Shown piece by piece: positions 23,508 to 34,500 of a stretch of DNA of 64,000 bases. Origin of the DNA: Xiphydria camelus (Eukaryota > Arthropoda > Insecta > Hymenoptera > Xiphydriidae); the NCBI GenBank assembly GCA_963678675.1, contig OY783195.1, positions 21,924,283-21,988,282 on the forward strand. The letters are read 5' to 3'. Every line of letters starts with the position of its first letter. The first letter of the stretch is position 1. Under the pieces are notes generated by a model, which saw only the letters and a program-made list of their open reading frames with translations, was not told where the DNA came from and searched no databases. Made by a program: the position numbers and the translations under genes.

Positions 23508-24396
23508 ATTATACGTGACTATCATAAATGAAGAGAAATGAAACGTTGAAACGTTGGAGCAAGTCATCTCGTTTTATGACATTACGTCAACCTATACCAT
23601 TCAAATAATTCTATAATGTGTCCTCAACTACTTTTCTTTTATCTCTATTGAATATCCTTATTACAATTTGTTTTGCAAAGGTCGCATAAACAATCGTGCA
23701 CAACTTAGGTAGTTTTACCGAATAATGAAAGTAAACATGCAACGCCAATTTAAAGCCGTATCGACTCACATTATATCGTATATCGATTCTTCAAATAGTA
23801 GATGAAAGGTCACTGCTACACCATTCTTATAACAGTAATACACTTTACAAAAGTAAAAAACAATTCATACTCAGGCACAAAATATGAAACACGTGGTCCT
23901 ATGACAGACATGACATTAGACGCCATGTTAGAAAGAACAACGTAGCGCTCTTCCGACAAAAAGCTCAACCTGCAGAACACCTTTTACTCATAACTAACTG
24001 CAGCGGTAAAAGAGATCGAAAAACTCATCAAATTTATTTTCCAGAAAATTTACTTGATAAATATAGTAATGTAAAGAGCCTCTCTATACCATTTTTGTAT
24101 AAAATAATATTTATACATATCTAAAAATAGTCATCGCGCTTGAGTTTTCTCAAAAACAATTAAATTACCTACCTATAACTTTTTCAACACTAAAAAGAAT
24201 TAAAATTATACCTTTTCATACAGCAAATTAAAGTTTGTCTTATCAAATAATAACTATTTTAATATAAGGAAGCATTTATTGCATTATTTTACCTTAAAAT
24301 TATCCTTAATTACCTTACTTCTACCTAAAATTATCCTTATGTAAATGCTGCCATCTTGAAGCAACTCGTAACAACTGATTGCTCAGCTAAACGGAA
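23508..24396. other. Intergenic, no gene seen
   Basis: AT-rich sequence upstream of the peroxiredoxin first exon; no open frames or repeats of note. Confidence 0.4.
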
Positions 24397-24434
24397 ATAT
24401 ATATATAGGTATATATATATAGAGAGAGAGAGAG
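24397..24434. repeat. TA/GA microsatellite
   Basis: Two (AT)n tracts interrupted by GGT, then (AG)7, ending about 10 bp upstream of the proposed peroxiredoxin first exon. Confidence 0.85.
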
Positions 24435-24444
24435 TTAATGTTAT

Positions 24445-24630
24445 GTGAGACTACTGCGCATTATATCAATGCAATGGCTACGTCACTACTCTAGTCGGTC
24501 GGTCTTCTGTGGTCTTCTGGCAAGTAAGAGGGGGGTTTCGAGATCAAAGGTGGTTACGTGCCGGTGGTGCCGGCGTTCACTCTCGTCTAGATTCTCTGCG
24601 AGATTGGTTCACTGTCCTCGAAGTCACTCG
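24445..24630 (+). other. Proposed non-coding first exon of the peroxiredoxin gene
   Basis: A locally GC-rich block ends in CACTCG followed by a GTAAGTCG donor at 24631. The coding exon at 26645 is preceded by an acceptor CGTTTCCAG at 26621-26629 and 15 bp of 5' UTR, so an upstream non-coding exon is required. This is the best candidate. The 5' boundary is a guess. Confidence 0.45.
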
Positions 24631-25964
24631 GTAAGTCGTTGTCTCACTTCTAACCACTAATATTTGACGATAATACAGTTCCGTTGTAAAAACAATAGAT
24701 CGACCAATTCCGCGAAACAACATCGGTAACTGATGTTGTCTACTGGTCAAAAAAAATATGAGGCACGTTTCGCTCGTGATTTTCAAGAATCATGGCCACC
24801 TGCGAAAGCTGACAAACGATCACGTTGTAATTTAACGCAAAGTACTCTCAGTTTGGCGACGTTTTTCTCGCGGAACGTTGCGTAATCTTGTAACGCTTTT
24901 ATTTTATATCTGTAATAAATGTTGCATACCGTTCCTTCTCTTCAAGTCAAGGTTTCCCGGCAATTTTAAAAACTTCCTTTAACGGTTATATATTCCTTCT
25001 AGATATTTCTTTTGCTTACGCCATCGAAGGACACCGATTATATGAACAATTTTAGCTGTGTCACTACTAAAATCACGCTGCCCTGAATACAATGTCGCCT
25101 GTATTTATAATAAATCAATCAATTATAACACTAGTCTCATTTCCCCAAGTATTCGAAAGAAGATAAGTATCGAAATATAGATATCAGGATACAAATTGTT
25201 TAATACAACAGTTAATGTAAAAGTAGTGACGAAACTTGTTAGAAAAGCAATGAAAGCGATTTTAGTTAGTTAATATACTTTACCTTTTTTGAATTATTAG
25301 CACCAAACATGTACTGTTAAAATAGTAGTAATAATATTCAAAATGGGATGACTAAACTAGCTATTCATAAACTACTAAAGCTAGTTAATGTTGTCTGGAA
25401 TAATACAGTAGAGGACTCAGGGTGATAATAAATTATTGTGATATAATGTCAATAGCCATAATTCGTATCTTTCAGATTTCTAACAATATTATTATTTCAA
25501 GTATTAATTATCCATGTTCAGGTTCCAAGCAGTTTAAATTTATTGTTTAATTAAAATACATTTTTTTTAACTATAATCTTTACCTATTTTAGCACTGTAT
25601 AAGATTATTTGATATAACGTATGACTGAGCACAAGATATACACACTTGCTTGCAATTGAGACTTATTCAATTTTGATTTTTCTGATGGGTTTATGTATAC
25701 TTTGAATTCATATGTACAGTATAATGAACTTTATTTTATGACTGACTTTGATAGGTGGTTCAAGATGTATAGCATTCAAAAGTATTTTAATGGCTTATAA
25801 AGTATTTAGAGATGATTTCAGATGTTATTCTATTAATTAAATTACAAGTTTTTAACATTGGATCTATTTAAACCACAGGCATTATGAATATTACTTTTTT
25901 ATAGCTCTTGTTTTTGAATATTTTTATGATTGTGTCATTGCTAATGTTTAATAAAATGATATAG

Positions 25965-26525
25965 GCTTCACAATGTGTCCCCTATTCTCCTTTATTTCCC
26001 TATTTTTTAAGTTCCCCTTTTTCATTCTAAAACTTGCAATTCTCCCCTTTCCCCCTATAATTCGACATTTACCTTTAAAACCATCTATCATTCAGTTTTT
26101 CAGTTGAGTTTCTTTTCATTGTTTTGGATTACAGGAAAAGGATGAATATGGTCACTTTTTTTTTGCTGCAATGATACTAGGATCTGAACTTTGTCTACCT
26201 GCATCAATATTTCGTTTAAAATATAATAACCTAGTTGAATTAACGTTTCTTATTGGAAACTAGATTTGAGAAGTAGTCCTGTTTCCTTAAATCAAATTGT
26301 GATGATCAGATTTGAGTTGCATTACATTAATTTTTAATTTACAAAAACATCATTCACTTAATAAATATTGATGTTTTGTTGTATATCTTAAACATTTTTA
26401 TTCTTAAAAAACAATTGTACGTTTTTAATTTCTGGAAAATCTTTTTTTAAATCGAAATTATGCTTTTTGTCAAAACTTCCCCTTTTTCCCCAAAGTGAAA
26501 AAAGTAGGGGCTTTGAATCCTGTGA
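25965..26525. repeat. Possible decayed inverted-repeat element in the peroxiredoxin first intron
   Basis: Pyrimidine-rich cccct/ccctttttccc stretches near 25978-26060 and the complementary-looking aagtaggggctttgaatcctgtga near 26500-26525 suggest imperfect inverted ends. Weak evidence. Confidence 0.25.
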
Positions 26526-26644
26526 TATGAAATGAAAGCCTCATTGTTTACAAAATTTTTTTGACCGTTTTATTTTGAACAATCATTAATTTAACTCTTA
26601 TTGATTATATTTATTCCTATCGTTTCCAGATATAATATAAAAAC

Positions 26645-26778
26645 ATGCCGGTTCCATCGCTGCAAAAACCAGCTCCTGCCTTCAAAGGTACTGCTGTTGT
26701 TAAGGGTCAGTTTAAGGATATTTCTCTTTCTGACTACAAGGGAAAATACCTCATCCTCTTCTTCTACCCCTTGGACTT
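26645..26778 (+). CDS. Peroxiredoxin coding exon 1
   Basis: ATG in context aaacATGCC; ends YPLD plus two bases at a GTGAGT donor. Confidence 0.95.
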
Positions 26779-27835
26779 GTGAGTATTGTATTATTTATTA
26801 TGAACATAATTGTTTAATATAATACATTACAGATTACTAAATTTTATTATATAAGAATGGGCAACTACCCAGACGAAAGCTGAAATATACTTCATTACCA
26901 TCATCGATATTATTTATCCATTAGTATATTTTCGTAGCATTAGAACACAGATGTTCCTGTTGTTAAATTGAATATGTGATGAATTAAAGTTATACATACT
27001 CTGTCTAGAGAAAAGACTGCGTCATTTCTATATATCTTCGTTACATAATTCTTGAACCATTATTTGAATGATAAAATTATCAATGAAAGGTCCACTTATC
27101 AAATAAACACGTCATCTGATCATTCATTCACTTAATACCGCCGTTGAAGAGTATTTGTACTGATGTAATTGAAATGTAACCTTTACAATTACGTATTTCT
27201 CCACAGTACTTTCGTTTGTCCAACCGAGATCATCGCATTTTCGGACCGTGCGGAGGAATTCCGCGCAATTGGTTGTGAAGTCGTAGCAGCCTCTACCGAC
27301 TCTCACTTCAGCCATCTCGCTTGGGTTAATACTCCACGCAAGCAGGGTGGTCTTGGTGAGATGACCATTCCCCTGCTTGCTGATAAGAGCGGCAAAATTG
27401 CCCGCGATTACGGAGTACTTGACGAGGAGAGCGGCATTCCTTTCAGAGGCCTCTTCATTATCGATGACAAGCAAAATTTACGACAGATCACCATCAATGA
27501 TCTCCCCGTTGGCAGGTGTGTATCACAGACCAATTATTAAATTTTAATCTTTATTGTTTCAAACAATAATCCATCTTCACGCGAACAGAAGTACCCATAC
27601 ATCTTATGTGTGTGTGTGTGCACGCAGTGTAGGTTTATTTAAATCGCAAGTTAAAATGCGGTATATCTGATTGAATTACTTTTGTTTCAGGTCCGTTGAC
27701 GAGACTCTGCGATTGGTTCAAGCATTCCAGTTTACAGACAAAAATGGTGAAGTATGTCCAGCTGGTTGGAAGCCCGGCAAGAAATCAATGAAACCTGATG
27801 TTGTTGCATCCAAGGAGTACTTTAAGGATACATAA
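26645..27835 (+). CDS. Typical 2-Cys peroxiredoxin (thioredoxin peroxidase), cytosolic, 195 aa, three coding exons
   Basis: Exons 26645-26778, 27207-27515 and 27691-27835 join in phase (GT-AG throughout) to 195 codons plus TAA, the usual length of cytosolic Prx1/2 proteins. The enzyme reduces hydrogen peroxide and organic peroxides using thioredoxin. Peroxidatic Cys49 lies in FTFVCPTE, and resolving Cys170 in EVCPAGW. GGLG (in KQGGLGEM) and the C-terminal YF at 191-192 (KEYFKDT) are both present; together they mark peroxiredoxins that are easily over-oxidised and regulated by sulfiredoxin. No signal or transit peptide is seen, so cytosolic location is expected. It is very similar in layout to insect Jafrac1/TPx1 proteins. 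Translation starts at the first ATG after the acceptor. The following transporter gene starts about 660 bp downstream on the same strand; no functional link is implied. Confidence 0.96.
27207..27515 (+). CDS. Peroxiredoxin coding exon 2 (peroxidatic Cys, GGLG)
   Basis: Acceptor CCACAG, donor GTGTGT. Contains VCPTE, the [11 protein letters not shown] region, GGLG and [10 protein letters not shown]. Confidence 0.96.
27691..27835 (+). CDS. Peroxiredoxin coding exon 3 (resolving Cys, YF motif)
   Basis: Acceptor TTTCAG. Begins [12 protein letters not shown], contains EVCPAGW and ends KEYFKDT followed by TAA. Confidence 0.96.
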
Positions 27836-28030
27836 ACTGGAGGCGAAGGAAAACTGCATACTAATCTACTCATGCGGTTTCATTGATAAATATAAGTTGC
27901 CTTCAAGTACATAAAAATGTCAGAAATGATTTTGTAGTAGGTGCATATCTACATGTAATAATTATTTTCTGAATCATTTCTAAATGAGATATGCTCATTG
28001 GATTTCAATTTTCTATTAATTCTTCCTTTT

Positions 28031-28106
28031 AATAAAAGCATTTGTTTTGTAATGTGCCATGTAAAAATTACTTTAAACCTCGATATATCTTTATATTTAA
28101 AATAAA
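28031..28106 (+). terminator. Polyadenylation signals of the peroxiredoxin gene
   Basis: AATAAA at 28031-28036 and again at 28101-28106, 196 and 266 bp after the stop codon. Confidence 0.6.
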
Positions 28107-28172
28107 CCGATAGAGAAAGATATTAACATTTTCCATATAGAAGAGAACGGTTGTACGTACATGCACATACTT

Positions 28173-28313
28173 ATACGAACCATACACGGTCAAATTTATT
28201 TGCAAATAAGTGATATTAGAGTGTGTGTCGCGTTATTTGCAAACAAATTTTAACGCCACACACACTCAAATATCACTTATTTGCAAATAAATTTGACCGT
28301 GTATGGTTCGTAT
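28173..28313. repeat. Palindromic MITE between the two genes
   Basis: ATACGAACCATACACGGTCA (28173) and its complement ending at 28313; arms of about 55 bp pair almost perfectly. It lies between the peroxiredoxin polyadenylation signals and the transporter start codon, about 185 bp upstream of that start. Confidence 0.85.
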
Positions 28314-28498
28314 TTAGAATCCGATCGGATGGCCGATGCAACTAAACTCAAACGCGAATCTTTTATTTTAGTATTCGCGACCAGCTGAACGTTGCCGTAA
28401 ATAACGCGTTTAACGGTTACTTTCATTTCGTAACCTCGAATACCGTGAAAGTTTGTTTCGTTCAGAATTTTACGTGGTTATATTTTATTCAAAAACTA

Positions 28499-28535
28499 AT
28501 GGACGATAAATGTGAGACAGTCATCACCAAGACAG
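28499..28535 (+). CDS. Transporter exon 1 (start codon)
   Basis: ATG GAC GAT opens MDDKCETVITKT plus one base before a GTACAG donor. Phase matches exon 2, giving KTGWG, which resembles the KTGFG-type start of SVOP-like proteins. Chosen on phase and motif fit. Confidence 0.65.
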
Positions 28536-31500
28536 GTACAGAATAAAGGGATATATTCAGTTGTATCAAGTACGTCCTTATTTTCGGCCACAACCACTTC
28601 ATGTTGGCGTTAACGGCGTGTTCTGTTCTATACGTAACAGATAATGGCTCACTGGTTTGCCTTGAAATCTAGAATATTGCATACTTTTGCCTACTACGTA
28701 AAATCAATTATCAACTTCCAAGAACAATGAGTAGAAATCTATTATATCATTTATAATTCATAAACTTTGTGATCTTGTACTGATTTTCGTAAAATAATTA
28801 ATTTGAAAGATTTCAATAATACAATTGATTGTATGGTATACGATGAAAAGTGATAACAAAATATCATTGCGCAATTTCACGAAAAATCACTATGCCGATA
28901 TTTTCTAACGAATGTGCCCATTCATATAAGAGCCATTTGATAATAGTTGTTTTATAAAATACGACTTGTAAGTATTTAACCTCTTATAGCCTACTGTTAC
29001 ATATTTGGAACATACGAAATTCTGAGCTATAAAACCAGTAAAACGTTCTACATTGTAGTTATTCAACCATAGCCCAGTGTTCCCAACTAGGAATGAATGA
29101 TGAACGCATCATGTGTAATTCATAATGGACCATTGTTCCATTTGGGGCACATTTAATTTTTGTTAATATTAATAAAATATAATGTTCTAATACCTTTGAC
29201 TATTTGTGTAAACACCTTTGAACCTAAAAAAACAAGAAAAAATAATTTCTACACTGAAATAAAATGTCGGCTATAAGAGGTTAATTAACAAATATCTATC
29301 GAGACTTTCAATTTTTCATTCTCAAATGAAATTGCCTCATAGGATGGGGTCTCTGTCATTACTCTCTCGTTGGCCTCTGTGGAATATGCACTTTGGCAGA
29401 AGCAGGAGCATCGCTCACAGTTCTAATAATCGTACCGCTTTTGGCATGTGACCTGAACTACAGCAAGGACAATGCGATAACTTTAAACGCTACTTCATCC
29501 CTTGGTATGTCGTGAAAAATTGCAATCATTTTACTATGAGCATTTTACTACATATTACCATTAATCATTGGTCCCAAAAGTACACTTGAGCCCTAGAAGA
29601 TTAATAACACAATGAGATAAGAAACATCCTAAAAGCATTTTCATATTTTTGACTGAATTTTTATTTACTTTGTGATCAATATGTGATAAGTATTATCGAA
29701 GGAATACCAATATTTGCATAAAATGGTGAAGAAGTAGGTACTTTAAGTAGAGCATAATATAATGTCAACCGTCAATATAATTAGTAATATTCCAGCAAAA
29801 TATATAAGCATTAGTGAATAAATAAAAAGATCATGAGAAATATAAATTACGAATTTTTTAAGACTAGCATTAAGCTGGAAAAAAACAAAAGATACGCATT
29901 TAAAGAAAATTAATTTTTTAACTTTATGGAGTCATACAAAATCCAGAATGATGTACATTTTTTTTCGTTTTTTTTTCATCATATAGAGCAGTTTAAGACG
30001 AAAAAAAATTACTGACTCTTCGTCGATAGCATTTTTTTATCAGTTATAATTAACCAAAGTTCGAGTAGACTTATTTTTCCTCAATGTTTCATTATTTTAT
30101 AACTCGAGAGCGTATTAGTGAAAACAATTTTAAAAAATTAGGAAGGTTTATTTTATTGAGGACTATTCTATACAAAAAATGGACGCAATTAAAAATGATC
30201 GGGTCAGAACGTGGCCGGTTGTATACAGAATGCCCCATATACAGGGTCTTCAAAAAGTCCCGGTACGGCTGATTATCTCAGCGGAAAATCATTTTAGAGA
30301 AAAATGTTTAATGCAGAGCTTTTAGGATTTTTCCCTGGCTACCCAACGGTCATATTGGATTTGACCTTGACCGTGACTTTCAAGGTCATATCAAGGTCAA
30401 ATTGATCTTTTTTAATGCGAACCCCTATTTTTGATACCGGAAATGAAAAGAGCGGGAAATTTCACATTCAAATATGTCCTTGACCATTTTTTTCATGTGA
30501 CCTTTATGGTCAGTGGAGCACAGTGGGAAATTTCCTTGAATTAGAAGGACAACATTCTTAATGGCTTATTCAACTTAAACCAAATTCGGTATAGGGGTTT
30601 TTTTTGGATCGCTGATCACGAATCTGAAGTCAGATTTCAATAATTCAAGATGGCGGATCCAATATGGCGGACGAGATTTTCGAAAATTGACGGATTCGTG
30701 ACAAGTGAGTTTTTTGGGTCGCTGATCATGAATCTGAATTCAGATTTCAAAAATTCAAAAGTTTCCAAATTTGGCACGAATCCGTCAATTTCGAAAATCT
30801 CGTCCGCCATATTGGATCCGCCATCTTAAATTTTTGAAATCTGACTTCAGATTCGTGATCAGCGACCCAAAAAAACCCCTATACCGAATTTGGTTTAAGT
30901 TGAATAAGCCATTAAGAATGTTGTCCTTCTAATTCAAGGAAATTTCCCACTGTGCTCCGCTGACCATAAAGGTCACATGAAAAAAATGGTCAATTACATA
31001 TTTGAATGTGAAATTTCCCGCTCTTTTCATTTCCGGTATCAAAAATAGGGGTTCGCATTTAAGAAGAACAATTTGATCTGGATATGACCTTGAAAATCAT
31101 GGTGAAGGTCAAATCCAATATGACCATTGGGTAGCCAGGGAAAAATCCTAAAAGTTTTGCATTAAACATTTTTCTCTAAAATGATTTCCCGCTGAGATAA
31201 TCAGCCGTACCGGGACTTTTTGAAGACCCTCTATAATCCATGATATGATATAATCTAAGGAAGTAACAATATCTTCATATACATATAATTGTGAAAAGAT
31301 ACTATAAAAAGGATAGCTAAATGTATGAATATTACTAAATGATTGAAAATCGTAATGTTTTTAATACCTATATCGTTGCATCAACACAAGCTTACTTTTA
31401 TCAGGGATGGCTTTCGGTGCTTTTTTCTTTGGAACATTCGCCGATTCGAACGGCCGTAAGATATCCATCCCAATAACGATGGTGGTCATATTCTGCGCCT

Positions 31501-34500
31501 CCATTGGTCTGTCGTTCGCCCAAACATATTACTTGATACATTTGTCAATTTTCACTCTTGGAATGGGGTAAGTTTCATTATTTCGTAAGACGGGACTGCA
31601 TTTTTATTAAAATAATAAAAAATATACAGCGATGTTTGATGAGTGTTATACATATAATAGTACTAAGTACTATGAAATCTCTATATCTCTATAAAAATAA
31701 TAATTCTCTGGTAGAAAAAAACTACAACTTTTTATGCTAATAACTAGCTTTTTGCGAGAATTGAAACATACCTACGTTATATTGAGACTATCCATAAGTT
31801 ATACGTAAGGCGACTTTGAAAAGTCACACCCCTCCTCCATATGAAATTCAAAAAGATTTCTCCTGACCGCACCTCCTCCTCCATATATTATGTAAGAAAT
31901 TTAAATTCCATAGACTCGACATAGAAAGGTTTGTAATTTCTTAAACCACTTCCGTTACTTGTGTGCTCAAAATGCATGGCATAATTGTTGATAAGATCTC
32001 GCAATGCTTTCGAAAAACTGTTGTTGTTCCTTTTCCAACATCTAGTGTAGGTATATTTAATATTCTTTTTCATTTTATATGTAAGGAGTAAAGGAAAAAT
32101 TCCTATAATGTTTCTTACGTAAAATTAACCTCCCTCTCCCTCTTTCAGGCGTCAAACCATAGAGATTTGTATGGACCCCTCCCTCCTCCTAATCGCATTA
32201 TTACGTAATTTATGGACAGCCACTTATAATCAGTTGTAATATTTGGCGTACAATGTTGTAGGGAAAAGGTACAAATATCTACGCCGAATTTTATAATAAA
32301 CTAGGTACCCTTACGAAAAAAAACTACGGTGCGAAAATATCACACGTATAGTTATTGTATTTTTCTGTAGTTAACTACAGAAGATTACTGTAACCCATAT
32401 ACACACTACACCTGTAGTTCACTGTAATATTCTGTAGACCACAAAAGATTACAGTAAACTACGTAATCACGTGTGGTATTTTCGCACTGTACCTAATTCT
32501 TTTTCGGTAGGGTACAACATTCAAAATCCGCACTATATTCACAATAGTTAGGAAGAATCTGTACAGTTGTAAAGAATTGTAGCACGGAGTAGTATTCTGT
32601 AGTTACTACAAAATACTACAACTTCCTACTCTCTTTCGAATGTATGGCGTTAATAGTTGTAAATAATCATAGCTTTTACTAAAAACTACGACAAACTACA
32701 ACGTTCTACAATTCAGTTGTCCAAAGTTATAGTATTTCGTAAAAACGTTTAAAAGGGCCGGTTTTACCAACTCGGTATAAACGCGGTATAGCGCTGTACT
32801 GACATGAGAATATATATATACAGGGTGAGCCAAATGTATGGAAACGGTGGAATAACTTTCGAGGGAGACATTTTGAAGAAAAATGTTTCAAACAAAACAT
32901 TTAGGATTTTTCCCTGGCCATCCAATGGTGACCTTGAATCTGACAATGAACTCGACCTTGAAGGTCATTCCAAGGTCAAGGTCGCTTTTTTAAATGGGAA
33001 CCCCTATTTTTTATGGCGGATTTGGAAGGAGCGGAAAATTTTACGTCCGAATATGACCTTTGATCTTGACCTTGAATTCAAGGTAAAGGTCAACGATCAA
33101 ATAGGAAAGTTTTAGGTTTTTTCCCTGGCCATCTAATGGTAACCATGAATCTGACCTTGACCTCGACCTTGAAGTTCATTCCAAGTTCAAGGTATCTTTT
33201 TAAAATGGCAACCTACATTTTTTATGGTGTTAGCAACCGGCCACTTAAGGCAAGGTGACATGAGCACAACATTTTGGATAAATCGGTGGATATTCCAAAA
33301 TTTTGCCACTATCTTGGATCCATCTTGTATTGAAGTATTTTCAAAATCTATCTTCAGAATCGTAATCAGCAACCCAAAAAACCCCCGTACCAAATTTCAG
33401 ATAAATCGGTGGATAAAAAATGTAGGTTGCCGTTTAAAAAAGATACCTTGAACTTGGAATGAACTTCAAGGTCGAGGTCAAGGTCAGATTCATGGTTACC
33501 ATTAGATGGCCAGGGAAAAAACCTAAAACTTTCCTATTTGATCGTTGACCTTTACCTTGAATTCAAGGTCAAGATCAAAGGTCATATTCGGACGTAAAAT
33601 TTTCCGCTCCTTCCAAATCCGCCATAAAAAATAGGGGTTCCCATTTAAAAAAGCGACCTTGACCTTGGATTGACCTTCAGGGTCGAATTTATGGTCAGAT
33701 TCAAGGTCACCATTGGATGGCCAGGGAAAAATCCTAAATGTTTTGTTTGAAACATTTTTCTTCAAAATGTCTCCCTCGAAAGTTATTCCACCGTTTCCAT
33801 ACATTTGGCTCACCCTGTATAACCAGCAATAAGCCTTATGGTTATTCTCAGTATAGCGCTATACCGCGTTTATACCTGTTGGTAAAACCGGCCCTAAATG
33901 TCTTCTACAACTATCTACGCCAAACTACAACTGCCACTTGTTGTAGTTAGTTGTCGTTTTCAGCGTAAAAAGTTCTAGACTTTTTTCCACCAAGATTCTT
34001 AACTATAGTTATATCGAACAACATAATGTAAACCAAAGATATAACGAAACCGACAAAATTTTCGAATTTTCGAACAAGTTCATTTGCATATTGAGATATT
34101 TTCATTAAAAAGGCACATCTTGATGCAAAATGGCCCCGCTTTCCTTTTTTATAGGGATTGTCATCTTACTATAATTACTTATATTGAATTTTATAATTTA
34201 CTCTGAGCATTTGTATCTATCACAATCTGTAGTCAAAACTTAAATAATTATCTGTGACCAAAATAAATGTTTAACCAGTTAATTTATAATGCGTATACCT
34301 ACGCATTAACATAACCGTGATAATTTATTGCAGAGTAGGGGGCAACAACACGGTACTAAGAGTCTACTTGATAGAATATCTACCTGCCAAACGAAGGGGA
34401 ACCTGTCTAGTTATAATCGATTTCTTCTGGGTGATTGGTCATATAGTAGCTCTGGGTAAGAAGACTAAGCCCTCTCTAATACTAATTACTTATGTGCGAT

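Noticed and set aside
27124..27474. 116-codon frame antisense to peroxiredoxin
   Set aside because: Complement of a strongly conserved coding exon; open by chance.
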